DNA from: Roseivirga sp. UBA6061
GTDB lineage: Bacteria > Bacteroidota > Bacteroidia > Cytophagales > Cyclobacteriaceae
DNA: 64,000 nucleotides
Direction: 5' to 3'
Assembly (NCBI GenBank): GCA_002427745.1
Contig: DIYF01000119.1
Span: forward strand, 1 to 64,000
Shown here: piece by piece, positions 1-9,000 of the stretch
Position numbering within the stretch: the stretch's first letter is position 1
Layout: each line of letters starts with the position of its first letter
Program-made: the position numbers and the translations under genes
The notes under the pieces: model-generated
Told to the model about the DNA's origin: nothing
The model's database searches: none
What the model saw: only the letters and a program-made list of their open reading frames with translations

Positions 1-254
1 GGAAGTACCAGCTCATGTGAGTTCATCGCTGACTCCTCAGCAGGGGTATTGTAATGACCGGTAAAAGTAACGACCGTCATAACCGGCAGAGCCAGCAGAC
101 CTGCCAGTACCACATAATAGCGAACGCGGGAAGATCTGTTGCGCAAAAGCCATAACAAGCTTCCACAAACAAAGAGCAGAGCGGCTCCCTGCCATAGCGA
201 ATCAAGCAGTGTGAGGCCCAGCGATCGTATGGTTTCCTCTGAAACAGGCATCAT
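1..254 (-). CDS. M56-family (BlaR1-like) membrane metallopeptidase sensor, 5' part only
   Basis: The gene runs off the left edge; about 84 residues are visible. It starts at one of two adjacent ATG codons (254 or 251) and overlaps the stop of the BlaI-type gene by up to 4 bases. A hydrophobic segment (about residues 12-35) is followed by basic residues and then RYYVVLAGLLALPV, which looks like the second membrane segment of BlaR1/MecR1-type M56 proteins. The HExxH zinc motif would lie beyond the edge. In this family the membrane protease senses an outside signal and causes loss of the BlaI repressor, so the order repressor-then-sensor fits. The signal is unknown; no beta-lactamase is in view. 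Confidence 0.82.
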   Translation of the reverse strand, partial: MMPVSEETIRSLGLTLLDSLWQGAALLFVCGSLLWLLRNRSSRVRYYVVLAGLLALPVMTVVTFTGHYNTPAEESAMNSHELVL

Positions 255-628
255 GATTCGCCCCCTTCCATTTTTTCAATCAGTGCCTTGATTTTCTCCA
301 GCTCATCCGGGCTCGTCTTGCCACGGCCCAGCGCCTGCATTACCAGTTGAGAAGCGGAACCGGAAAAAGCCGTATCCATCAAACGGTCAATCATGGCATC
401 CTTGATCTCTGCCTCCTTTACTGCGGCACTGTATATATGAGTGCGTGAACTCTCGTCACGATTGACAGTCCCCTTCTGTGTCATAATCTGCATGATCTTC
501 AGTGTAGTGGTATAGCCTATTTCCCTGACTTCGTTGAGTGCATTATTCACATCTCTTACCGTAGAGGGGCCTTTTGACCATAGTACTTTTAATATTTCCA
601 GTTCAGATTCTGTCGGTTTATCTGCCAT
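251..628 (-). CDS. BlaI/MecI-family transcriptional repressor
   Basis: 125 residues, the usual size for BlaI/MecI/CopY penicillinase repressors. The N-terminal winged helix begins with ESELEILKVLW and continues into GYTTTLKIMQIM, the recognition-helix region of the family. The C-terminal 40 residues form the dimerisation part, which in this family is cut after the M56 partner is activated. The gene lies 6 bases after the TlpA-like gene and overlaps the M56 gene, so repressor and sensor are the last genes of one operon. The probable operators are the three TACGAA-N4-TTCGTA palindromes at 2271-2343, in front of the operon's first gene; this implies autorepression. Assignment of these sites to this protein is inference. 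Confidence 0.9.
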   Translation of the reverse strand: MADKPTESELEILKVLWSKGPSTVRDVNNALNEVREIGYTTTLKIMQIMTQKGTVNRDESSRTHIYSAAVKEAEIKDAMIDRLMDTAFSGSASQLVMQALGRGKTSPDELEKIKALIEKMEGGES

Positions 629-634
629 GATCTG

Positions 635-1816
635 TTAGTTTATGTGCTTTTCAATGATTGATTTAAAGGCATCTTTGGCCTGATCCCGCTTCCCTTTTTC
701 AGCATGGAGAATGATACCATCACTGTCTACAATATACACTGTTGGAAAGGTATCTACCCTTAATTGTGCAGCAAGTGCGTCTCCCTGAACCAAGAACTGA
801 TAGCTGTAGCCTTTCTTTTCTATAAATTTCTCAGCCTTACCCGGCTTATCATTTACCGAAATGCCTACCACATTCAATCCTCTGTCATGATACCTGGAGT
901 ACAGGTCCTGAAGGTCGGGCATGGCAATAATACACGGACCACACCAGGTTCCCCAAAAATCTATGATGGTCACTTTATCAGTAACATCTTTCAGGGATCG
1001 CCTCGGGCCGTTGGCTTCCTGTAAAAGAAAATCCGGGAATCTGGTGCCTACGGCCAGCAAGCCATCGGTTTTTGCCTCAGTACCGGTAATGGTCATTTCG
1101 GAATAATCATCACCTGCATTGATGTCAAAAGCCATGGATGTACCTGCCAGACTTTCGCTGGTCAGGTTCATATAGTTGGTAACCGAACCCACTACGCGTT
1201 TAACGGGTAAATAGGTTTCCCGATCAAAGTACCACTGATAAGTACTCGTAACTTCCTCATTATTATCAGGCCTGGTCATAGTAGAAGTAACATCCAGCCT
1301 GATTGCAGGTTGTCCGTTGATATTTTCTTCTCCTGAATAGGCGAGCTGACGCTCCTTCAGAAAATCCAACCCATCGCGATCCGTCAGATAACGTTTTACC
1401 ATAGCGTAGTAGAAAAAACCGAGAACTCTCCCCACAGCCTTGGGTGTCGGGTTTTCAATGACCTGAACATCTCCTTTTCCGGGTTCATGAAACTTGAAAC
1501 GGGTACCATCATAAGAGAACTGGAAGGGCTGAGTCTTGCCACCCATAGCCCGGTCTCCTCTTACAAGGACTTTGGCCTTTCCAAAGCCCACATCAGCTAC
1601 ATCAGCCTTTTTATGAATTACCTGAGCCTCAACACGCAGGCCACCTTGCTCATACAAAGAGGTGTATTCTATAAAATCAAGCTGCCTGCAAGCTTCACTG
1701 GCTCTTTGAAGAACGTCTGAGGGATCGGTAAGCTGGTAGGCCAGGCAGCATGGCAGCCCTGTGACCAGCAGGGCCAAACCAATGAAGAACCTTTGATAGT
1801 TTGAGTTATTTGACAT
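635..1816 (-). CDS. Secreted TlpA-like thioredoxin with N-terminal LolA/DUF2092-like domain
   Basis: 393 residues. A signal peptide (about residues 1-27, hydrophobic FIGLALLVTGLPCCLA) is followed by a beta-rich region (30-240) resembling the LolA/DUF2092 lipoprotein-carrier type fold that Bacteroidota often fuse to redox domains. The C-terminal TlpA/ResA-like thioredoxin domain (about 255-390) carries WCGPC with the redox cysteines at 292 and 295, a cis-proline-type FPTVYIVD segment and the GLNVVGISVND core strand. It probably acts in the periplasm as a thiol-disulfide reductase. It sits 7 bases after the upstream gene and 6 before blaI, so its level is probably set by that repressor. Substrate unknown; the LolA-like call is weaker than the thioredoxin call. 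Confidence 0.85.
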   Translation of the reverse strand: MSNNSNYQRFFIGLALLVTGLPCCLAYQLTDPSDVLQRASEACRQLDFIEYTSLYEQGGLRVEAQVIHKKADVADVGFGKAKVLVRGDRAMGGKTQPFQFSYDGTRFKFHEPGKGDVQVIENPTPKAVGRVLGFFYYAMVKRYLTDRDGLDFLKERQLAYSGEENINGQPAIRLDVTSTMTRPDNNEEVTSTYQWYFDRETYLPVKRVVGSVTNYMNLTSESLAGTSMAFDINAGDDYSEMTITGTEAKTDGLLAVGTRFPDFLLQEANGPRRSLKDVTDKVTIIDFWGTWCGPCIIAMPDLQDLYSRYHDRGLNVVGISVNDKPGKAEKFIEKKGYSYQFLVQGDALAAQLRVDTFPTVYIVDSDGIILHAEKGKRDQAKDAFKSIIEKHIN

Positions 1817-1823
1817 TTTTGAT

Positions 1824-2261
1824 TCAGCGTTTTATATAACAGATCAGTGCACCCATCCCCAGTCCCCTAGCCAAATACCGCCTGTTCTCAGGGTCAAGAT
1901 CAATTTCTATCACCAGGATTTCTTCAGGGCCGGGTTCGGGTACCAGGGGAGTGGCCTCTTTTAAGACTTGTACCTTGAGTTTGATATCAGTGTCTTTTTC
2001 AGTCTCGTAGATCACTTCCTGAATTTTGCCGAACTCATGAATGATCTGCTTGTAGAACTTCACATGATCCTCATAATTCTTCATTTTCTGAATCAAATCC
2101 GGACTGTAGTAAGTGTCGATAAACTTGCGAACGGCCACATCCGTACCCTGATTCTGGGTAACAATCCAGGCCTGTAGTATGCGTTTTGTCTCATCGTTAC
2201 CGTTTCCAGCACCAAAACCGGTGAGAAAAGAGGCAAACAGAATAGTGATCAATGCTTTCAT
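1824..2261 (-). CDS. Small secreted protein of unknown function, first gene of BlaI operon
   Basis: 145 residues from the ATG at 2261. A start at 2279 would add six residues but would place the coding start on top of a probable operator, and the signal-peptide-like MKALITILFASFLTGFG begins exactly at 2261. The mature part is charged, with a long helical stretch (about residues 40-75) and a beta-rich end including EILVIEIDLDPENRRYLARG. It may be a DUF4864-like/NTF2-type small secreted domain, but I do not recognise it securely. It leads the operon with the TlpA-like protein, BlaI and M56 genes, and its promoter region holds three operator palindromes, so it is probably an effector of that signalling system. 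Confidence 0.7.
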   Translation of the reverse strand: MKALITILFASFLTGFGAGNGNDETKRILQAWIVTQNQGTDVAVRKFIDTYYSPDLIQKMKNYEDHVKFYKQIIHEFGKIQEVIYETEKDTDIKLKVQVLKEATPLVPEPGPEEILVIEIDLDPENRRYLARGLGMGALICYIKR

Positions 2262-2270
2262 AATTTCATC

Positions 2271-2286
2271 TACGAACATCTTCGTA
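2271..2286. promoter_or_regulatory. Probable BlaI operator, site 1
   Basis: Perfect palindrome TACGAA-CATC-TTCGTA. It begins 10 bases upstream of the ATG at 2261, so a bound repressor would block the minus-strand operon. BlaI-type operators are 16-bp palindromes of similar layout. Confidence 0.7.
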
Positions 2287-2297
2287 CTACAATTATA

Positions 2298-2313
2298 TAC
2301 GAAGCATTTCGTA
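2298..2313. promoter_or_regulatory. Probable BlaI operator, site 2
   Basis: Perfect palindrome TACGAA-GCAT-TTCGTA, 27 bp from site 1. On the minus strand a TAAATTTG string (2318-2325) matches the Bacteroidota -7 box TAnnTTTG and lies between sites 2 and 3, so the two sites would flank the core promoter. The promoter reading is inference. Confidence 0.7.
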
Positions 2314-2327
2314 AAGACAAATTTATT

Positions 2328-2343
2328 TACGAATAACTTCGTA
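2328..2343. promoter_or_regulatory. Probable BlaI operator, site 3
   Basis: Perfect palindrome TACGAA-TAAC-TTCGTA, 30 bp from site 2 and about 60 bp in front of the divergent potassium channel gene. It may therefore control both directions. Confidence 0.7.
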
Positions 2344-2401
2344 GAATGTTTTAAGTAAGAGGATTGTTAGTGGATGTATAAGCTTTTTATATTTGATAGA
2401 G

Positions 2402-3361
2402 ATGAAAGTGACCTTAGAGACTGGCAGAAAGTCAAAAAAGGAAAAAAAGAGCCGTGAGCTGGGTTTTGGCAACAAGGCTTATAACCGCGAAACCCGCCTG
2501 ATCAACAAGGATGGTGCCTTCAATGTGGAAAAAGAGGGCCAGAGTTTTTGGGAGGCTCTGGATACCTATCATGAGCTTATCTCCATGTCATGGGGTCGGT
2601 TTTTTCTACTGATAACTGCTGTATTCTTCGCCATTAACCTCTTTTTTGCCCTACTGTATTTTCTGGCAGGCCCGGCTGCCATAGAGGGTGCCCAGTCCTC
2701 CTCTGATGTCAACCGCTTTTTGCAGAGCTTCTACTTCAGTACCCAGACGATCACTACTGTGGGTTTTGGTAAGCTGAACCCCAATTCCGACTTCGTGAGC
2801 ATTGTTTCGGCCTTTGAGTCATTCCTGGGCCTTCTGGGCTTTGCTCTGGCTACGGGTCTCATGTTCGCCCGCTTTTCCCGCCCCAGGAAAAGGCTGGTAT
2901 ATAGCAATAACATCCTGATCAGCCCTTATCAGGACACCAACGCAATTATGTATCGCTTTGCGAATTCGGGGAATAATCAGCTCATTGAAGCAGAGGTAGA
3001 CGTTGTCGCTTCCAAATGGGTGAACGAGGAAAATCGCAGGGTCTTTGAAAGGCTAAAACTGGAAAGGAACAAAATCAACTTCTTCTCCATGAGCTGGACC
3101 ATCGTACACCCCCTCACAAAAGACAGCCCGCTATACGGGATGACACTTGATGATATGAAGGCACAACAGGTGGAGATCATCGCCATGTTCAAGGCTTTTG
3201 ACGATACTTATGCCCGCCATATTTATGACCGTACCAGCTTCACTCATGCCGAAATGCTATCCGGCAAAAAGTTCATTCCCATCTATGAAGATCAGGACGA
3301 TGACATGATCCATATCAACATGGAGAAAATCGGTCAGTTTGAGGATGCCTTCCTGAATTGA
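2402..3361 (+). CDS. Inward-rectifier (KirBac-type) potassium channel
   Basis: 319 residues from the ATG at 2402; an in-frame TTG at 2393 is possible but less likely. Layout is classic Kir: cytoplasmic N-terminus, slide helix, TM1 (about 65-89), pore helix and selectivity filter TITTVGFGKLNP (filter TVGFG at 119-123), TM2 (about 133-157), then a C-terminal cytoplasmic immunoglobulin-like gating domain (165-310) beginning KRLVYSNNILISPYQ. It should conduct K+ across the inner membrane. It is divergent from the BlaI/M56 operon with all three operator palindromes in between, so joint control is possible. TVGFG instead of TVGYG is seen in other Kir channels and is not alarming. Confidence 0.92.
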   Translation: MKVTLETGRKSKKEKKSRELGFGNKAYNRETRLINKDGAFNVEKEGQSFWEALDTYHELISMSWGRFFLLITAVFFAINLFFALLYFLAGPAAIEGAQSSSDVNRFLQSFYFSTQTITTVGFGKLNPNSDFVSIVSAFESFLGLLGFALATGLMFARFSRPRKRLVYSNNILISPYQDTNAIMYRFANSGNNQLIEAEVDVVASKWVNEENRRVFERLKLERNKINFFSMSWTIVHPLTKDSPLYGMTLDDMKAQQVEIIAMFKAFDDTYARHIYDRTSFTHAEMLSGKKFIPIYEDQDDDMIHINMEKIGQFEDAFLN

Positions 3362-3456
3362 CCTTTCATCCCTTCAATCCGGCACTCCTCTCATTTCAAC
3401 GTGCATTTATGAGGTGGCCTCAATAGCTTCCATAGTACTTCATAAAACTGAAAGCT

Positions 3457-5928
3457 ATGACAAGCCCTAAGAATTTATCCCGTTTGCTCTTGTCCTCTGT
3501 GCTCTTGCTGTCACTGATCAGCGTAAACCTCATGGCACAAGACAATGGAGGCTATCAACGACCTCCGGAAGTAATTGCCAAACTGATTGATGCTCCTTCC
3601 ACGCCTTCTGTGAGTATAGACTCAAAAGGAGAATGGATGCTGCTGATGGAGCGCCCCGGTTATCCAAGTATTGACGAAGTGTCTGCCCCCGAGTTAAGAA
3701 TAGCCGGTAGTCGCATTAATCCTGCCACCAATGGCCGTAGCCGCCAAACACATATGGTCGGCCTGCGCATGCGCAGTGTCAGCACCGGTGAAGAATTCAG
3801 CTTTACCGGAATGCCCTCTGCACCAAAGCTTGGCAACGTGAGCTGGTCCAATGATGAGACCAAAATTGCCTTTACCCATACTACGTCCAAAGGCATAGAA
3901 TTGTGGGTAGCCGATGTGAAAACCAGAAGTGCCAAAAGACTTACCAATGCGATTATTAACAATGCTTATGTATCGGCCTTTGACTGGATGCCCGATAATG
4001 AAAGGCTGATTGTAAGTACCGTAAAAGACGGCAGAGGCGAAATGCCCAAACAACCGGCAGCTCCTAAAGGCCCTGTATTGCAGGAAACTGCAGGTGCTGT
4101 GGCGCCTTCCAGAACTTATCAGGATTTGCTGAAAAACCCTTATGACGAAGAGCTCTTTGAGTATTTTACTACCGTGCAGCTCCGCATGGTCAACATCAAT
4201 GGCAACAGCAACAAGGTTGGTGCTCCACAAATTATCAAAGGATTCACAGCCTCTCCTGACGGACAGTACATTTTGGTACAAACCATTCAGAAGCCTTTCT
4301 CATACCTTGTTCCGGGCAGCAGGTTCCCGTTCAACTACGAAGTATGGAATACCAATGGTCAACTCGTAAAAGTGATGGCAAAAATCGCACTGGATGAAGT
4401 AAGACCTAAAGGCTTTGATGCTACCCGCTTAGGCCCCAGAAGTATGACCTGGAGAGCCGATAAGCCATCAAGCTTATACTGGGCAGAAGCCAGAGACGGT
4501 GGTGATCCCAAGAAGGAAATCAAGGAAAGAGATGTCGTCTATATTCAGGACGCTCCCTTTTCGGGAAAACCGACCAAACTCGCCTCGACTGAACTCCGCT
4601 ACTCCTACATTCTCTGGGGAGATGACAACAGGGCCCTGGTGCACGAACGCTGGTGGGCTAAGCGCCTGGACAAGCGTACTATGATCAACCCATCCAAACC
4701 CGGAACGGCAGGGCAGATCATCGTCAACCGCTCTACCTCCGATCGTTATACAGACCCTGGTTCACCGATGACCGTGAAAAATGCCTATGGCTGGAATGTG
4801 CTGATGATGGATAAAGACAACCTCTTCCTTTCCAGTATTGGCGGATCTCCTGAAGGAGACAGACCTTTTCTCAGTAAATACAACCTGAAGAGCAACAAAA
4901 CCGAAATGCTCTTCCGCTCAGAGGCTCCTTACTATGAGCGTCCCATAGACATTATCTCTAAAAAGGGTGATAAGATCATCACACTGAGAGAGTCGGAAAA
5001 AGAGCCCCCCAACTATTATGTGCGTGACCTGAAAAAGGGAAGCATGAAAAAGATCACGGATTTCCCTCATCCACAACCTGAGATGATGGCTGTGAACAAG
5101 GAAGTAATCAAATACAAACGAGCTGATGGCGTAGACCTGACAGCAGTACTCTATACCCCGGCTGGTTATGATAAGACCAAAGACGGCAGATTACCAGTAC
5201 TCATCTGGGCTTATCCACGTGAATACAAATCGGCTAAAAATGCTGCCCAGGTAAGAGGTACTCCTTATTCGTTCACCCGTGTTAGCTCAGGCTCCCCCTT
5301 ATTCTGGGCCTTGAGAGGCTATGCCGTAATGGCGAACACAGAAATGCCCATCATCGGTGAGGATGAAAAAGAACCCAATGACAGCTTCAGGGAACAATTG
5401 GTCATGAATGCCGAAGCGGCCATTGATGCCGTAGTTGAACTAGGTGTGGGAGACCGTAACAAGGTTGGTGTCGGAGGCCACTCCTATGGTGCCTTTATGA
5501 CCGCCAACCTGCTGGCGCATTCAGATCTGTTTGCAGCCGGTATTGCCCGAAGCGGAGCCTATAACAGAACACTTACTCCCTTTGGTTTCCAGAGAGAGGA
5601 GCGTACTTACTGGGAAGCACCCGACCTGTACAATTATATGTCGCCCTTTATGCACGCTGACAAGGTAAATGAGCCTCTGCTCCTGATTCACGGAGAAGCC
5701 GACAATAACTCAGGTACTTTCCCTATTCAAAGTATTCGCTTTTATAATGCGGTTAAGGGTCATGGGGGCACCGCCAGACTGGTGATGCTACCCAACGAAA
5801 GTCATGGTTATCGTGCCAAAGAATCCATTATGCACATGCTGTGGGAAATGGACACCTGGCTGGAAAAGCATGTAAAAAATGCTACTACCAAGCCGGAACC
5901 GGCAAGCCTGGATACCAAAGGCAAATAA
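3457..5928 (+). CDS. Secreted S9-family serine peptidase (glutamyl endopeptidase-like)
   Basis: 823 residues. Signal peptide about 1-27 (LLLSSVLLLSLISVNLMAQ). Residues about 50-540 form the beta-propeller typical of prolyl-oligopeptidase relatives; the alpha/beta-hydrolase domain starts near 555 (YKRADGVDLTAVLYTPAGY). Catalytic residues can be read: Ser676 in GGHSYGAF, Asp749 in HGEADNNSG, His783 in NESHGY. The long insert between propeller and hydrolase and the EMPIIGEDEKEPNDSF segment resemble the chloroplast/bacterial glutamyl endopeptidase branch rather than dipeptidyl peptidase IV. It probably cleaves peptides in the periplasm or outside the cell. It is its own transcription unit, closed by the strong terminator at 5953. 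Confidence 0.9.
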   Translation: MTSPKNLSRLLLSSVLLLSLISVNLMAQDNGGYQRPPEVIAKLIDAPSTPSVSIDSKGEWMLLMERPGYPSIDEVSAPELRIAGSRINPATNGRSRQTHMVGLRMRSVSTGEEFSFTGMPSAPKLGNVSWSNDETKIAFTHTTSKGIELWVADVKTRSAKRLTNAIINNAYVSAFDWMPDNERLIVSTVKDGRGEMPKQPAAPKGPVLQETAGAVAPSRTYQDLLKNPYDEELFEYFTTVQLRMVNINGNSNKVGAPQIIKGFTASPDGQYILVQTIQKPFSYLVPGSRFPFNYEVWNTNGQLVKVMAKIALDEVRPKGFDATRLGPRSMTWRADKPSSLYWAEARDGGDPKKEIKERDVVYIQDAPFSGKPTKLASTELRYSYILWGDDNRALVHERWWAKRLDKRTMINPSKPGTAGQIIVNRSTSDRYTDPGSPMTVKNAYGWNVLMMDKDNLFLSSIGGSPEGDRPFLSKYNLKSNKTEMLFRSEAPYYERPIDIISKKGDKIITLRESEKEPPNYYVRDLKKGSMKKITDFPHPQPEMMAVNKEVIKYKRADGVDLTAVLYTPAGYDKTKDGRLPVLIWAYPREYKSAKNAAQVRGTPYSFTRVSSGSPLFWALRGYAVMANTEMPIIGEDEKEPNDSFREQLVMNAEAAIDAVVELGVGDRNKVGVGGHSYGAFMTANLLAHSDLFAAGIARSGAYNRTLTPFGFQREERTYWEAPDLYNYMSPFMHADKVNEPLLLIHGEADNNSGTFPIQSIRFYNAVKGHGGTARLVMLPNESHGYRAKESIMHMLWEMDTWLEKHVKNATTKPEPASLDTKGK

Positions 5929-5952
5929 GCCGGATCTTGCGAAGAGATATTG

Positions 5953-5978
5953 AAAGCGCCTCCTGGCGCTTTTTTTTT
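5953..5978 (+). terminator. Rho-independent terminator after the S9 peptidase gene
   Basis: Perfect 8-bp stem AAAGCGCC / GGCGCTTT with a TCCT loop, running straight into a T tract. Confidence 0.93.
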
Positions 5979-6052
5979 GTCCATTCACAGTATCCGCGTT
6001 GGGCTTTGTCGGGCAATGCCTTAATTTCCGATCAACTCAAATTCAAAACTCT

Positions 6053-9000
6053 ATGAAGATCTCCCGTTTTTTACTGGTTAGCTGTCTCATAGCCTGTTCA
6101 ATATTCTTCTCTACAGAAGCACAGGCTCAGCGCAAGAAGAAAAAGAAAGAAGACGATAAAAAAGAAGAAAAAGGTCCTTTAAGTGGCATTGGGCTCAGTA
6201 CCCTGACATTTCGAAGTATAGGTCCGGCACTTACCTCAGGTAGAATTGCCGATCTGGCGGTTAACCCTGATAACCCCAGCGAATTTTACGTGGCAGCTGC
6301 TGCCGGTGGCGTATGGAAAACCACCAATGCGGGCACCACTTTCAGACCGATTTTTGATAACCAGGGCTCTTACTCTATCGGAGCACTGGCTATGGACCCC
6401 AATAACCACAATGTGATCTGGGTGGGTACCGGAGAAAACAACAACCAGCGCAGTGTCTCCTATGGTGACGGACTCTACAAATCTGTTGACGGGGGCGCCA
6501 GCTTTAAGAAAGTGGGGCTGGAAAAATCCGAGCATATCGGTATGATCAAAGTGGACCCTCGCAACTCGGATGTTGTTTATGTGGCGGCAGTCGGCCCGCT
6601 CTGGAGCAGCGGTGGAGACCGAGGCCTTTATAAAACAACGGATGGTGGCGCCACCTGGACCAAAAAACTGGAAATCAGCGAGCACACCGGTGTAAACGAG
6701 GTCCATTTTGACCCAAGAAACCCGGATATCCTCTATGCTACAGCGCATCAGAGAAGAAGAAGACAGTGGACCTATTTAGGTGGTGGACCAGAGTCTGGTA
6801 TTTATAAATCTACCGATGCCGGTGAAACCTGGAATAAAATCAACAGAGGCCTTCCCGGTGGTGATAAAGGACGTATCGGTATGGCCATTTCACCAGTTGA
6901 TCCGGAAGTAATTTATGCAGTAGTAGAAGCCAAACGCGGACAAGGAGGTTTCTATAAAAGCACCAATCGCGGTGCTTCCTGGCAGAAACAGAGTGGCACC
7001 TCCTCCAGCGGTAACTACTATCAGGAACTTGTAGCTGACCCGGTTGATGTTGACAGAGTTTACCTGCTCAATACCTTTACTCAGGTAACCGTAGACGGAG
7101 GGAAAACCTTCAGGAATCTGGGTGAGAAAAGTAAGCACTGGGATAACCATGCTATGTGGATCAACCCTGCCAACAATCATCACATCCGTCAGGGCTGCGA
7201 TGGTGGCGTATATGAGTCATTCGACCAGGGGCAAAACTGGAAGTTCTTCACTAACCTGCCTGTCACACAGTTTTACAAGGTTTCGGTGGATAATGCCACG
7301 CCTTTCTACAATGTGATGGGTGGAACCCAGGACAACTACAGTCTGCACGGGCCTTCTCAGACGATCAGTGCCCACGGTATTGTCAGCAGCGACTGGATTG
7401 TAACACAGGGTGGCGATGGTTTTGAGTCAGTCCCCGACCCTGTTGATGACAACATCGTTTATGCACAGTACCAAAATGGTGGCCTGACACGCTTTGACAG
7501 AAAGAGTGGTGAGAATGTTTCTATTCAGCCAAAACCACGAAAAGGTGAAAGAGCTTATAACTTCAACTGGGACTCTCCATTAATGGTCAGCCCACACGAT
7601 CATAAAACGCTTTACTATGCCGCTAACAAGCTCTTCCGCAGTACCGACCGTGGAGATTCCTGGGAAGTGATCAGTGGAGAGCTGGATCAGGACATTGACC
7701 GGAATACGCTACCTGTCATGGGCAAAATCTGGCCGATGGATGCCGTTGCCAAAAACGGAAGTACTTCCCGATACGGAGCCGGTGTATCACTTGATGAGTC
7801 AAGGATCAAAGAAGGGCTTATTTATGTGGGAAGCGATGACGGTCAGATCAGTGTTACTGAAGATGGCGGCCAAAACTGGTTTAAAATCAACAGTTTTCCG
7901 GGAGTTCCTGCCAACACCTATGTATATGACCTGATCGCCTCCAAGCACGATGAGAATGTAGTATATGCCGCTTTTAATAATCACAAGAGTGGTGATTTTA
8001 CGCCTTATGTATATAAGAGCGTTGATAAAGGACGTACCTGGACCAGTATTTCTTCAAACCTGCCAACAGGAGCAGTATACGCACTGGAGCAGGATCATGT
8101 AAATGGCAACATCCTCTTTGCCGGTACGGAATATGGCGTTTATGTTTCTGTCAATGAGGGCCAAAACTGGAAGAAATTCAGCGCTGGCCTGCCTACAATC
8201 AATGTGCGCGACATGGCTATTCAGGAAAGGGAAAACGACCTGGTGCTGGGAACCTTTGGCAGGGGTTTTTATGTGATGGACAATTACGCACCACTGAGAG
8301 AGCTGGTGCCTGCAACCACCGACAAAGCCGGCCATATTTTCGCCATTAAAGACGCTGTCATTTTCAACAAGTGGTTGCCTCTGGGATCTCTCGGCAGCCG
8401 CGAAAAAGGCTTTCAGGGAGAGATGTTCTTCGCTGCACCCAACCCGGCCAGCGGTGCTACTTTTACCTATTGGGTAAAGGATGGGGTAACGAGCCTGAAG
8501 TCAGAACGTACCAAAAAGGAAAAAGCGGCTTTCAAAAACGGAGAAGCCATTCCTTATCCTACTATGGAGCAGATTAAGGCGGAGGATGGAGAGCTGCCTT
8601 CTTACCTGATTTTTACGATTAAGGATCAGCGCGGAGACATCGTATCTGAACTTCGCAGCCCCATGAAAAAAGGAATGAATCGCATTAACTGGGATTTAAC
8701 CTATGCCGGCTTTGGCGCGGTAAGCAGCCGTCAGGCCAGCGAGACTTCAAGCCTGCCTTCGTCAGGTGTTTATGTGGTGCCAGGAAATTATACGGTTTCT
8801 CTCTCACAAAATGTGAAGGGCGAAATCACCGAGCTGGCGGCTCCGGTTTCATTCAAAGTAAAAGATCTCGATAACCGCACTATCCCTGCAGATAGCTGGA
8901 CAGCCATGGCAGACTTTAAGAAAAAAGCTGTGAAGCTGATGAATGCCATTGGTGCTACACGCAACGCCATCAATGAGATGAATACCAAGCTTGGCGCTTA

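Noticed and set aside
2262..2279. Longer start for the small secreted protein (ATG at 2279)
   Set aside because: It overlaps an operator palindrome and precedes the signal peptide with a charged stretch.
3410..3422. Small palindrome TGAGG-TGG-CCTCA after the potassium channel gene
   Set aside because: Five-base stem without a T tract; not a convincing terminator.
5999..6052. Upstream in-frame extension of the BNR-repeat protein
   Set aside because: It would put 18 non-signal residues before a clear signal peptide and begin just behind a terminator.
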